Source of the DNA: Xylaria sp. FL1777
Lineage: Eukaryota > Ascomycota > Sordariomycetes > Xylariales > Xylariaceae
DNA length: 64,000 nucleotides
Assembly (NCBI GenBank): GCA_022578965.1
Contig: MU400520.1
Coordinates: forward strand, 62,001 to 126,000
Direction of reading: 5' to 3'
Part shown: positions 50,449 to 61,950 of the stretch, piece after piece
Position numbering within the stretch: position 1 is the stretch's first letter
How the letters are laid out: the number at the start of each line of letters is the position of its first letter
Position numbers and translations under genes: made by a program
The notes under the pieces: generated by a model
Told to the model about the DNA's origin: nothing
Seen by the model: the letters and a program-made list of their open reading frames with translations, nothing else
The model's database searches: none

Positions 50449-50472
50449 ATAACAATAACAATAACAATAACA
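50449..50472 (+). repeat. ATAACA microsatellite
   Basis: Four perfect copies of a 6-bp unit in intergenic DNA. No functional sign. Confidence 0.8.
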
Positions 50473-52189
50473 TGAAGGCCAGGGAAGGGAGAGCAGCTAG
50501 TCTAGTGTAATGTAGTGGTTTTGAGCACTGATAGTCGCCATGACTAGGAGCATACGATGACGAACACCCGCTGATCTTATCGTTCTATGCTCACGCTATT
50601 CGAATAATACCACGCTACTTATAGGCAGTATACTACTGCGTCTATACGTCGCAGCATGCTACATTACTCGTGAGAATCGGTCGTGCAGCACTATGGCAAA
50701 GTCATGCACAATCTCCCGACTTGCCAGGCACATGGCAATCGAGACCCCTGCACCTCTCCACTGCCTCTCCTATTAGCATGACTGACTAGACTAGCTTGAC
50801 ACGCGACAAGGCCGAGGTCAGTCCATGTTGTGTGGCGGACCTTGCTCGGAGAGCTGCTCATTAGCTGCCCGTCCTGTCATCCCTGCCTTCCAGCCAGTCT
50901 TCTGGAAGCTCTCCATGCGGCCTAGCTTCCCAGCCGGCTGCACAACCCGCCCAGGTCGCCCTCGATGAGCTGGCCATTCACCTTTCGTCCCTGGGTCGAT
51001 TGGTAATTCGACTCCGCTTTGAGGTCCGGGAGGAGTCTGCGAGGAGTCTGCGACGTTTTGGCAGTAAGAGAGGGGCCCGACGACCCAAAGCGCTGCCGAT
51101 AAGCGCAGACAAGCATCTTGTTAGGCTCGCTATGAACGAGACGAGACGATCACAAAAGAGTACAGTTCCCGACTCTTCCTCTACTCGGCGCCCCCTCTCC
51201 CACTTCTCGTCCCCGGATAGTTTTGCTGTAACCCCAAGACACTGGCTCCATCCCCGGCGAACTTGTTGACTTTCTCCAAGCAGAGTGTCAACCTGTACCA
51301 AGGCGGTCCGTGTTAAACAGTGACGGTTAACCCGATCTCATAAGCTGCACACATCCCAGCTTCATCGCCGACTCTGTTTACTCTTCCGAAGCCGACAGCT
51401 GGCCCTATTAATCGGGTTTTCCTTGTTTCCATTACCGTCTAGAATCATCCGACCTGTTTGAGAACGTCTGATCAAGATCAAGGGTTGTAACATCCATCTG
51501 TCGACTGTCTTCTATTCCGCCTGGAACACCTCGGCGATCTCGCCCGAGCTCCCCGAGAACACCTGGACGACGACACATCTTCCTTTGCACCGACAGTACT
51601 CTGGAAGACTCAGGGATAAAGGACACACCATTTCTTACGCCTCCTTATCGCGGGACGCGTTGTCCCTACCCGAAGGCTTGGCGTCGATGCTCTCTTATTA
51701 AAACCGACGTGCTCTCCGGGAATTATGTTCCGTAGGCCTCGCCAGCCGAAGTAGGGTCACCCCCCTGGTATACGACGTAACACGGTCCAACCGGTCCAAA
51801 TTCCAGATAAATCACTTGCACCAGTGGTTTGATGACAGAGCGTGAGGCGGCCTTTTACTTACGGACATGAGTAATAGACGAGAGACACTTACACAGCGTC
51901 CATAGGGAGAAGAGGGTCGCATACAGCACTCATCCCACGAGACAACTTCTACGACCACGCTTGTTGTTGTTGGCAGATCTCGTTCTAGTGACTGGAATAT
52001 TACGAAGACAGACGTAACGGTTACATCGCCATTGGCTGCTGATAACCGCTATAATATCGCTTCGAAAGGCGGACCACAGCGTTGGGACGCACCGAGAGGA
52101 AGAGTCGGTTCCATCCAGCTTGCATGATATCCCTGCCAAAACACGCAGCCGTCATGACGTCCATTGTAAGTGTGCTGGGAGATTCCATC

Positions 52190-52225
52190 CTTCTGCTTCT
52201 GCTTCTGCTTCTACTTCTGCTTCTT
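52190..52225 (+). repeat. CTTCTG microsatellite
   Basis: Six copies of a CTTCTG-type unit (two with a one-base change) in the pyrimidine-rich region before the Lst7 gene. Confidence 0.8.
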
Positions 52226-53780
52226 TCCCGTCTTTCTCGTTCCGTCTCCTTCTTCCCGCCTGTTCCGCTCCCCGCTCCCCGCGCCCTAATACCGGCACCC
52301 CGTTCCCTGTTTTGTCGATGCTGAGGGGCGCAAACTCCTGCTTGCCTGTGCGTGCCTATCTTGCTCGTTTGTCTCACCGGCGTTATCCTGTTCGGGGCCT
52401 CTGATTTGCTTCTGTACCCCGGGGTTCGCCATCTCACATGCCTGCCCACGCCTCACGCCTCGCCCTCGCAGTCCTCCTCGCTCCTTGGTATCTCCCCGTC
52501 GAATGACAGCTCGGAGCTGTTCACCGCCTCGCGGCCGTAGCGCCGCTTGTGTTGCGAAGCTGGGTGCTAAGTGCTTTTGTGCTTGGTCTCATCTCACCCC
52601 CCCTTTTCACCCCCTCCTCCTTACCCCTCCACCGTCGCCACATCTAGCCATAGCTTGTGCGAGCAAGCAAGCAAGCGTGACAGCTCCTGATAAGCGGCAC
52701 TCCATCGCACTCCATCGTACTCCATCCCAAAAAAGAGCGGCCGATCTCACTAGGCTCATCTCATTGGGGGCGACGGGTCGGTGCGACGCGCGCATTCCAT
52801 TCCAGAATCAAATGCTTGGCAGTCCTCAGGCTGGGTTTCGGTGCGCTTCCACATGGGCGCTGCTGTGAGCAGAGCTTGGAAGCGGCGAAAACACTCCTCG
52901 TCACTGGCCAGGTTGCGCCCGCACCGTGGCCAATGAGCCTCGTCTTATTACCTTATTACGTCTCATTCCACAACCCCCTGAGCAATGGGTGAAACTGAGG
53001 TTCTCGTAGAACCACTTCCCATTCATTGTCAACCTCCCCCGTCATCCTCCTCATCATCATCCTCGTCATCTCCTGATTGCTGACCTGGTACTTCCCCCCC
53101 TAAGTACCCTGCAAGTACCTACCTGGTTGCATAGGCCCGCGGAGGTACCGCGGCTTATCTCCCTATCTATCCGTCGCCTTGTTGTTATTAGTTATTACAC
53201 ATATCATCACACACATATCACCATCTGTAGGTATAACCACACATACCACATACTACATACCACACATAGTACACATAGTACACATATGTGATGCGTTTGC
53301 ACTTACATACATACACTTACTTATTATTGACTTAATGACCTCGTCGGTACACGCATGCCGTTCGCTCTGACACCCTCCCTTGTTTCCACTTCGGCGCACG
53401 CACTGGTTGCTTCTTCGAGGCCGATCCCTGCTTAGGCTGAACTTAATGTCAATATAACATGCCTGATGCTTCTAGTGTCGCCGCTGCTCCTTCCCAACAG
53501 CTTGGTTTCTCCCTTCCTGCCCAAGCCCAATAAGAGCGGCCATCGACTCAGCAGCCAATGACCCAACCCTCTTCTGACGCCCTCCCAACATGCCTTCCTT
53601 GTCCATGTCCTTGTCCTTGTTCTTGTTCTTCTTCTGGCATTGAGCCCCTCTAACACAATCCCTCCCTCCCTCCAACCCCCCCTCTGCATTCTATCTGCCG
53701 TCTCTTTGTGAACCTTGTTGTCCACCTTCTTTACTCGTTTGCGCTGTTTGTTTTGCGCCTAGGTTCGCGGCATCAACAAT

Positions 53781-55430
53781 ATGATGGCTGTCGCCACCAG
53801 ACCTATTTTCTTCTCGTCGCTAACCACCGACATCCAGCTATGTCTGGCACATTACTGCGATCTGCATGGCCCGACCCCATTGATGGTCACCGAAGGGCTC
53901 CCGGTGCCCTGTGGACGATGTTATGACGACAGCCTTGTCGACATAGGGCGGCCGCGATCGAGCGCCACATCGACAGCGTCGGCGGGACCGTCGGCGGCCG
54001 TGACCGATGCCCTGCGCAAAATGAACCTAGGTGCGGCTCGGAGTTCTTCTGCCACCACGTCCGACCAGGATGCACAGACACATCGAGCGGCGTTATTACG
54101 AGCCTCGAAACTTGCGACCAGTGCGACGAGTGCGACACAGCCCGTCGCCGCCAATGCCTCGGCAGTGCAGACACCACCTCAGAGTCCGCGCAAACCCGCC
54201 GACGCATTCCCCGAGACCAAGACCAACAGTTCTAGCGCTCCGCGACGCGACGCCAGTTTCCGACGCACATACGACGAGTACGTGACGAAGCGCGCAAGCC
54301 CATGCGCCAACTGTGCCCTGACACTCCCAAAGCGCCAGGACGGCACGAATGCAGCAGATGCGACACCCGACAAGCGAGCCGATCCAAAGTCAGATATACA
54401 AGGCCCTACCATGAGGACCCGTGCTCCGTATGCCCGCGTGTACGGCAGCCTGGCCGACGCCAGTCCGCCCTGCTCCAACCCGCAGTCGTCCTACACATCC
54501 GATGCCGAAGAGGAGACGTCTCCCCGAAGCTCCGTCAGCCGTACGAGCCCTCCGCCTCGTCCTACGACCTCCACATCGCAGTCGAGTGCGACATCGAAGT
54601 CGAGTATGCCTCATCACACCCATTACCTCGACTACACATCAACTCACGAGCCCACCGTCCCCACCACCTACACCATTGTGCGCGCCTCATGTCTACGCAC
54701 ACTCTCCTTCGAGACTCTCCCGCGCCGCCCCGAGGCCAGCCAGTCCACACCTTCTCTCCTGGGCGCTGCACCCTGCATCCCCCCCTCGTTTCCTTCCGCC
54801 ATGAGCGTCGGCCCAGGCTACATTACGGCGCCACCAACTCCACAATCCGCTGCAAGTGGTGGACCCATCTTCTTCGGTGACCCCTCCGCTGGCTATACAA
54901 CGGCATACATCTTTCGCATTCCTGACATGCATGCGCGTGGCCGCAAAAGGGTCTACGCCTTCCTGGCGCTTAGTACGCACCGGGAACGTCTGGCCATGAA
55001 AGCTTTTAGCTTTATTTCTGCCGCCTTCCGCGATCTTGCTGCCTGGATCCAAGAACTTGCCGAGGCTGAAGCCGAACGAGAACGAGAACGCGAAGAAGAA
55101 GGGAGCGCCGTGGCTGCTCTGAATGCTGCGTATCGCAACAGCCGCTTCGGAGGTCGTGGGCCTCACGAGACCAGTCTCGGGCTCGGTGGAGGCCTCGGTG
55201 GTGGAGTCCTAGACGGCCGTAAGGAAAGAGACCGCGATACCAGCAGCTTTCTAACCGGAGGCAGCCGGGGCGGTTATATGCAGCGCATGGGCGGGTCCAT
55301 GGGACCGAGCGGGTTCACGCCAAAGGCTCGTGGACTGGCTGAAGTGGTTGGGTTGCCCGACTTCTTTATCGAGCTCCATACGCGCTTTGTAAAGCTGCTC
55401 CTTGAGCTGGGCATTGTCCTAGGCTCTTAA
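53781..55430 (+). CDS. lst7: Lst7/folliculin-like TORC1 regulator
   Basis: Intronless, 549 aa. The N-terminal segment FFSSLTTDIQLCLAHYCDLHGPTPLMVTEGL is the longin-domain start of the folliculin family. The block at about 371-400 (GYTTAYIFRIPDMHARGRKRVYAFLAL) and the following AMKAFSFISAAFRDLAAWIQ helix complete the folliculin N-terminal region. In yeast Lst7 works with Lst4 at the vacuole as a GTPase-activating complex for the Rag GTPases that switch TORC1 to amino-acid supply. Between the two blocks lies about 250 residues of low-complexity Ser/Thr/Pro/Ala sequence, containing two CxxC pairs (44-47 and 175-178) that could bind one zinc. The protein has no DENN C-terminal domain, as in other fungal Lst7. 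A Glu/Arg-rich coil (about 424-440) and a Gly-rich stretch follow. Start: first of two adjacent ATGs. Confidence 0.88.
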   Translation: MMAVATRPIFFSSLTTDIQLCLAHYCDLHGPTPLMVTEGLPVPCGRCYDDSLVDIGRPRSSATSTASAGPSAAVTDALRKMNLGAARSSSATTSDQDAQTHRAALLRASKLATSATSATQPVAANASAVQTPPQSPRKPADAFPETKTNSSSAPRRDASFRRTYDEYVTKRASPCANCALTLPKRQDGTNAADATPDKRADPKSDIQGPTMRTRAPYARVYGSLADASPPCSNPQSSYTSDAEEETSPRSSVSRTSPPPRPTTSTSQSSATSKSSMPHHTHYLDYTSTHEPTVPTTYTIVRASCLRTLSFETLPRRPEASQSTPSLLGAAPCIPPSFPSAMSVGPGYITAPPTPQSAASGGPIFFGDPSAGYTTAYIFRIPDMHARGRKRVYAFLALSTHRERLAMKAFSFISAAFRDLAAWIQELAEAEAEREREREEEGSAVAALNAAYRNSRFGGRGPHETSLGLGGGLGGGVLDGRKERDRDTSSFLTGGSRGGYMQRMGGSMGPSGFTPKARGLAEVVGLPDFFIELHTRFVKLLLELGIVLGS

Positions 55431-58400
55431 TCATAAGCTTTACCATACTAATATTTCACCACACTATATCCGACGGGTTGGCATTCACTGCTCGAGCCAG
55501 AGCTACCCCCTAAAGGGCGGAAAAATTGAATGGATGAAGGCGGAGGATATACCCAAATCTCATAATGGTGATGACGATTCCCGGGGAATAGCCAGCGTAC
55601 GAAACGGCGGACCACTTTTGCCGCGCTACCTTTACCTTCCGTGGCTTATTTCCTCATCGAGACAGACTTCTAATCACATGATACCTATATTGCCTTGCGG
55701 AGACAGCAGTGTTTGAACTTTTCTACCATCAAAAACGGCTTCTACATCGTTCCCCACACTCGGCTTTCATTTCGATTTCTCGTCTTTCCTCTCACCACTG
55801 TATTACTTATTCCCCACCCCTAATTGCGACAGATAGACAGAGTTGTCGCGTGTATTATGGACAGCACTACCATACGGACTAGAATGGCACAATAGGCACA
55901 AAATAGGACGGATTGGAATGAGCAGCAGACTTGACGGACACAAAATCCCAAAACGACACTTACGGACTGGCAGGCAGGACCACAGGAGTTAGAGCGTACG
56001 GGAGTTCTATTAGGTCATGGAGGCTATTTACGGGCATATGCATACATAGGCGCTTGCATGTTGACGGCTTTATTAGCCAGGCACTTGAGCTGGGCTCACT
56101 AGTGCTTGGGTGAAATTTTGCGTGGGAGACTTTGCACCTCCTCGGCGTAATGAATCACGACGATCAGATCAGGTGCATTTTGTTTGAGAGGCATGGACGG
56201 CGACGGCGACAGGGTGCAGTGCAGTGTGGTGCTTTGTTTTTTCTCTCTTTCTCTGATTTGCGTGGTCCCGAGGGGTTCGGATCGAGTGAGTGAGTGAGTG
56301 TGGCACGGATATAATGGCACAGGCGGGGTGGTGCGTGAGAGAGAGACTGTACCATGTTTGTATTGATAGTAGTAGGCTGTTGAGGCGGCATATATGTAGG
56401 TGCATTGCCGTGACGAAGATACCCAATGAAGTAATGAAGGCACGCATCCTTAGGAAGGGGGGAAGAAGAATGCGAGGGTAGGAGGGCTAGGGAGGCTGCC
56501 TATCCAGCTGCGTGCCGGTCCATCTAATACATATTATTTCTCAAATTGCCGAACTTAATTACGTTAGATGTGTTTTATGATGAATTTTGGGGGGTGAGAC
56601 TGAGTTGTGTCATGGTTCGTTGGTATGCTTATATGGAAGGAATGAGGATCCTGCTGTGTTATTTTACACAAGCTTGAGGATACTACGCAGTAAGTTGTAT
56701 TACATGTGTCTGACTAGGTACAATATAGGTAGTATCTCATGAGAAATTGGAGATTTGATTTCCTGATTTTCTTGTTTCCTTTTTGTTCCTCACACCTCTG
56801 ACGTATCTGGTAACACGTGACGATGGCAACAACGCTAGTAATGGGAAGAGATGCACTTTGCTCCACGATGGCTCTTTTCGCTATTATTATATCTATGGGT
56901 TCAACGGAGTTTTACTGTTCCCAAGATGCAAGGTAGAGCAATAAAGCTTGACTCTAAAAGATGTATCAGGAACGATTAGAGCTAACGCGGCTATTCGCCA
57001 TTGAATACAAGTGGATTAACACCTTCTGGATCGTCCAATATGGAGTAGAGGACTAGTAGAGGTTGGAAATTTGAAAGATCTATATATATATAGTGCTTCG
57101 TAATTCAAATATAGCTGCTACTTCCTTAAATTCGTAAACTCCCCTGGGCCATATTTACTCTTGAAACCGAAAAACTAGAGCTCCAGCGCCACTTGACACC
57201 AAAGCAGTAATAGTCCAAAATTTCTACCCAGACAGTAGGTCTGAAAAGAGAGAAATCCATACCAGTTGCCATATAGCAATTAGCCACCCCCCCCCTATAA
57301 TCGTCGAAGTGATCTTTATGTAAAAAGAAGGTGCGATGCATCTCTCCTCGCGCGCAAATATAGTGGTGGAAGGACACGCATACTTGCATGCCTCTCCTCC
57401 GCTGCCGCTACCTCCATTCGAGACGCCCCGATCTCTTTCTTAGATCCGTTGACATGGGCGTGGATTTACAAGTACAGAGCGACAACAGCTTTGCAGCTCA
57501 CGCCAAGCGCCATAGACTCCGTGTACTTGTTGCCAAAAAGAAGCATGAGCAACTGGGGTAAGCCAAGTAAAAGGACAAGTAAATCAGCCAAGAAGCTAAA
57601 AGGCAACCAGATAGATACTTGGGGGCGAAACTCAGGATTGAACCCATGTCAGAGGTGTTTGTTTCCAGAGTGAAGCTGGGTCACTAGAGGGTAGCTGCTA
57701 GGTCGTAGTTATGGGCAAGGGCTCGATATTATTGGTTCCTGAGTTCCCTCGAGAAGTACTGGAAGAGAACCCGGGTTTATATAGAGCATATTAGACTACC
57801 TTTTCACAATTAAGCTGCTTCTACCCTGCTGCGACCCTGCTGCGACCCTGGCTCGCTCCTGACAACCCACCAGGGGCTGCAAGGGCAGTGGTAGCAGTGC
57901 TGGTAGCAGCAGCGAAAGAAGCGATGCTAGTGACAGTAAGGGAAGCAACGCAGTCGGTTCTAGGTTGCTTTAACAATGTGTCGCTTAGTCGTTCTGTGAG
58001 TTTGCTGTTCGGGTTGGTCTTTGGTCGACGCCCCCCGCCGAGTACTACACGGTTCTCATCGCACGTCTTTCTAACTGTTTGAGCTTTGCGGCGGAATACT
58101 TCTCCAGAGCCGTAGGAGTTGTGGGTTCGACCTCGGAAGACAAAAGACTCGGGAAGAGGTGGTAAATAAATATAGTTCTTTTGGATTCTGACATCGTTGT
58201 GAAAAACACGAATTCCCAGTATTGATTTCCAGGAAAACATAGCCGTGTACTTCGTCAATATTCCGTGCTAAGCATTATCGTCGACCTTGAGTTCTTTTAT
58301 GTGTTGATAAAAGGGCTAGCAATACTGCTAAGATACTCATAAGAGTTCCAAACGGCGTTGATTGCCTGGGTCTTCTTGTGGTCAACACGTCGATAAGGCA

Positions 58401-59250
58401 TATATGCGTGGTCTAGTAGAGCTGTTTATACTAAGTATATCTAGGTTCCAACTGTATTACTCAATGTTTACTTATATTCCCAGGCGACTGCGCCTGCCTA
58501 GTTATTAGCAAGTGTTAATAAGCTCTTACAGCTTCAGCTTTTGCACCTTCCACAGACTTAGATTCTCTGTCTTAATTGTATTGGGCAACTTACTCCTTCT
58601 CTAAACTTTGGTCCTCTTGCATTAATCTCTTCCACTTTTCTCTTCATCCTTCAAGTGGGCTAAACCTTCATCCATCACGATCGTTTCAACTTATTTTTAA
58701 CTTCTGTTGTCATAGTTACTACGACAAGAGTCCCGAGAGCCGACCGCCAATCTTCAACCTGGCCCGGAAGGAAATCTTAAGTTTCAACAGGCTGCAAACC
58801 ACTTATCTGGAATGTGCTGACACGTTGGCCTTCTGCACGTAAGACACATCACGCAGTCCTTCTTGTTCTTTTGAAATATTTTCTTATATTGTATTTGGAT
58901 AACTTGCTGATATTTTCAACTAGTCACTACAGCATACCACCTTTCGCCTCTTATTAACGCAGCCAAAACCTACTCATATCAACGCAACACGTCAATAGAT
59001 ACACGTCCACGTTGATACCCCATATAAGCCTAGATATCTGCGCATCTATAAGATCTACACCATTCACTATCTATTTCGTTTGCTTTCTGCTTAATTTGGC
59101 ACATGACCGCCTAGGTCACGGAATGATTTATAATACACTATCTACACGGTGGGTTGCCCAAACCAAACCCCATTCATACCTTACTAATAGACTGGCCTTC
59201 TAGACTGGTTATTCATTCTTGAATCTGGAAATTCTCAGTCGTAAAGCAAG
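55431..59250. other. Intergenic, no gene supported
   Basis: 3.8 kb. The left 1 kb is likely 3' UTR and spacer. A TACGCAGTA sits at 56684. Frames at 57126-57389 and 57821-58258 (minus) and 58576-58842 (plus) were examined; the last ends with a PESRPPIFNLARKE-like phrase and a GTAAGA donor, so it could be a broken F-box-type gene, but nothing joins to it. A CCCTGCTGCGA duplication lies near 57830-57850. Confidence 0.4.
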
Positions 59251-59987
59251 ATGGATGGCATCAACGAACCCACGAGTAGGATTACTTGCCTACCAAATGA
59301 GCTGCAAATAGGCATCTTCTGCGAAATGGCTGACATGGATTCGGTGCGATCTTTGGCCACAGCGTATCCTCACTGCAAATCCGTCTTCCTTCTCAACGAA
59401 AAAAGGATCACCAGTGCGGTATATATCAACAAAGCTTGCCAAATCGCCGAAGAGCTGACCGGGGTTCATTGCTTCGAGTTCGTGAAGTTGGGCCTCCTCA
59501 TTATCTGCTATGAAGCTCGTACTCTCGATGTTGACTGGGATTGGATGTTGAAATACCTTTCCAACGAGAAATTACCTCCAGATTCGGATCCATCAACACT
59601 TGAGTGTAAATGGGAAGAGTTTAAACTGGCGATGATTTCATTTCGGGTGAGCTTCAGAGCTCGTGCTCAACTTCACAGGATCGTATCTCTTGTAGATAAG
59701 AACCTGGGAACTATTTCGGAGACCTCCATACTCCATCTGTTGTGGCTTTTCTTCTCGGATCCATCCGGTGGTCCGCCTAGGACGCACGGCTCCCACGATC
59801 CCAGAATAAGGAGACAACGAAGGGTAGGGAAAAGTTTCGTCGAAGGTATGTACAATTCTCCTATATACTATCTATCACTAGGGAGAGGGAATTAATAAAT
59901 AATACAGGTATCGCAGCACTCCATAAGTATGTGCGCCTGATTCTGGTCTATGGTGAAACAATAGCCACTGTACTCTCCCAGCGCTAG
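59251..59987 (+). CDS. Probable F-box-like protein (2 exons)
   Basis: The start MDGINEPTSRITCLPNELQ with IGIFCEMADMDSVRSLATAYPHCKSVF fits a fungal F-box-like helix set (residues 12-50), which would bind a Skp1-type adaptor. Exon 1 is 59251-59845. A GTATGT donor and a TACAG acceptor give exon 2 at 59908-59987 and a 224-aa protein ending ATVLSQR. Without the splice the frame runs to 59895 (214 aa). The spliced model is favoured by the perfect donor and the more protein-like tail (SFVEGIAALHKYVRL), but the branch site is poor. At 224 aa it is short for the family, so C-terminal loss is possible. Confidence 0.6.
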
Positions 59988-60405
59988 AGCTTTCCGGTTG
60001 CTGGGAAGATTTTAGGAAGGCACAAAAACTACTGCCATCGTTCTCTGGTTATAAAAAATCCTCTCAGTCGTTCGTCTGATTGCTTAAAAAAAAAGACTAT
60101 TGGGTTTTCATATACATAACGCAATCTAGAAATCATGAGAAGCTGCAGCTTCTATTCAGTGCATGGGTTTGATAGGAAAACTACGTTACAGGTCTGAATG
60201 ACCTGACTCCAGTCTCGATCGGAAGGTTGGCAGGTCTAGCTAGCTGGAAATAACATTCTTAATGGACACGAGATAGGTAGTATAGACAAGGAAGACAGAG
60301 ATTTCACTGCTTATGAGCTAAGGATCAGGTCTACTATTAATACATATCATAGACTTGCGTTATACAACTTGTCTTTGGCATATTTTCATAATAATGATTT
60401 TATAT

Positions 60406-60427
60406 TAACTAGTTAGTTAACTAGTTA
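60406..60427. repeat. Tandem pair of a 10-bp palindrome
   Basis: Two copies of TAACTAGTTA, each a perfect palindrome, separated by GT. AT-rich surroundings make chance formation easier. Confidence 0.6.
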
Positions 60428-61385
60428 TGCTATAAAAAAAGCTTAGCTCTATATACTAGCCACACATACTAGCCACATACACCTAGGTCTACGCATACCC
60501 ATACAAACATACTAGGTCAGAGGCTCAACTTACAAGTTCAATTGTAATTAATACTTAGGTAGCCACATTGAAAAGAGCCTCAGCTGCCGACAGCTGCCGC
60601 ACAGCTGAGCTCTCAATTTAGAAAATATGCTAGCCCAAAACATCCATTTTGACCGGTCGCACAGCTAAGCCTACTACACATAAGGCAATTCTCTTCATGC
60701 GAGGATGGCGTACATGGCTGGCTCGCTCGACCAGGGGATCCGGTAGTAGTGTATACTACGCAGTAAGACGGAGGTGAGACCAGATCGGGTTTCTGGCGAA
60801 GCCATTGGCGCACACCTCAAGAGCTTTGGTACAACTGTCAGGCTTTGCCATTGTGTGAATGTATTGTTGTTGTAGATATATATATACATAGTCTAGGCCG
60901 TAGCTGCCTACAACCACCTGCGTCATTGTGCATACTTATTGCCAAGGCACCTTTTTAAGCTTTAATTCTGTTATAATCATTTCTACTTTCTTAAATAATG
61001 CTAACTTTTATTTTTAGCAGAAATACTTCTTAAGTAAACTATTTTTTTTAAAAAAAAAAAAAACATTAGTTATTTCTTGTTTATTATTATAAACATGGTT
61101 TTAATTTGTAATGATTACTTTAGTAGTTGTTTTCATTAAAATCTTTCGGGCAAACAAGAAACCTTTCTGCTATAAGAATATTTCAGACAATGACGTATAA
61201 TAGCTTAGGTACCTAGGTATCTCTACTGGGAGATCTAGATCGTGCTAGACCGCGGCGATACCTAATGGTTATATGTACCTAGGTTGCATCGCAAAAACCT
61301 CCTGTATAGTGAGGAGCCTTGTCCAGCAGGGGTGAGATGGTATTCATAGTGCTCTTCAATTGATTTAAATATCCCCTTTTTGCCC

Positions 61386-61410
61386 GGGTCCCATATGGGG
61401 TCCCATATGG
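61386..61410 (+). repeat. Direct duplication of GGGTCCCATATG
   Basis: Two adjacent 12-bp copies about 80-100 bp before a small possible gene start (61490), each containing the palindrome CCATATGG or near it. Confidence 0.6.
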
Positions 61411-61489
61411 ATATATCATTAATTCACCAGTGTCTGTTTTCATAGTATTCTTGGCTAGAGATACCCTTTGTCTCGTAAATCGAGTTCAC

Positions 61490-61950
61490 ATGGCAATGCA
61501 ACTATCTATTGAGGCCATCGTTGCTATAATAGCACTGATTGTTGCACTCCCGCCTACTATCCTGATCTTTGTTCGGGTTTGCCGTCGGAATCAACCACAC
61601 CAGACAACTAGAGAGTTACTCCTAGGTTCGTTCAATAGACTATTACCTACCGGAATTATAGGCGTGCTTTGCGGTGGAGCTAAGGGACGAGCCGATCGGA
61701 AGCTAACCAATCCTGGTCAAGACAGATGAATTACCGGTAGATCTTGTGCCAACCTCTCGGGGCCGATTTACATCATCGGCGCAACCATCCCTGCAGAATT
61801 CGCACTGGCACACAACATCAATACATATTGTTATGGAGGCCAGTCGGCAAGAGACTTTCCAAAGTCATTCAAGGCCGGTGGTCTAAAGAGAGCTCATTAA
61901 TTTCGAATACGATTCACGGGCGTTGTCTTCTTTTACTGTATAGAAACTAG
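61490..61950 (+). pseudogene. Possible relic of a small membrane protein gene
   Basis: From ATG 61490 the frame encodes a hydrophobic helix (LSIEAIVAIIALIVALPPTI) and a basic stretch (VCRRNQ), typical of small uncharacterised fungal proteins with one N-terminal anchor. It stops at 61729, after which protein-like phrases continue in other frames to about 61950, suggesting frameshift decay. I do not recognise the family with certainty, and the frame could be chance. Confidence 0.3.

Larger units (their letters stand above)
48601..53780. other. Long gene-poor region upstream of the Lst7 gene
   Basis: No gene can be supported. The longest frame (48637-49140, minus, 167 codons from an ATG) has no motif. 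Words TACCGGTA (49644, 50206) and TACGCAGTA (48670, 49806) and TACCTAGGTA (49715) recur. From about 51900 to 53700 the plus strand is pyrimidine-rich with CTTCTG and CTTGTC runs, which suggests a long promoter and leader of the downstream gene; an unrecognised non-coding RNA cannot be excluded. Confidence 0.45.
59988..61489. other. AT-rich intergenic region with palindromes
   Basis: No gene seen. Notable are a doubled palindrome at 60406-60427, a TTTTTTTTAAAAAAAA-type inverted run near 61043-61064, TACGCAGTA at 60757, CCTAGGT words at 60480, 61210 and 61275, and a GGGTCCCATAT direct duplication at 61386-61410. Confidence 0.5.

Noticed and set aside
52021..52449. 142-codon minus-strand ORF rich in Arg/Ser
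   Set aside because: Its RSRSRS-type segment is only the CTTCTG microsatellite read in reverse.
58115..58145. GGGTTCGACCTC resembling a tRNA B box
   Set aside because: The flanking bases cannot form a T-arm stem and no A box lies at a fitting distance upstream.
57821..58258. 145-codon minus-strand ORF
   Set aside because: Opens at a TTG, covers a simple duplicated stretch and ends in low-complexity Ala/Thr sequence; no family signal.
58576..58842. 88-codon plus-strand frame with an F-box-like phrase and a good donor
   Set aside because: No following exon keeps a frame, and the first 50 residues look random; at most a relic.
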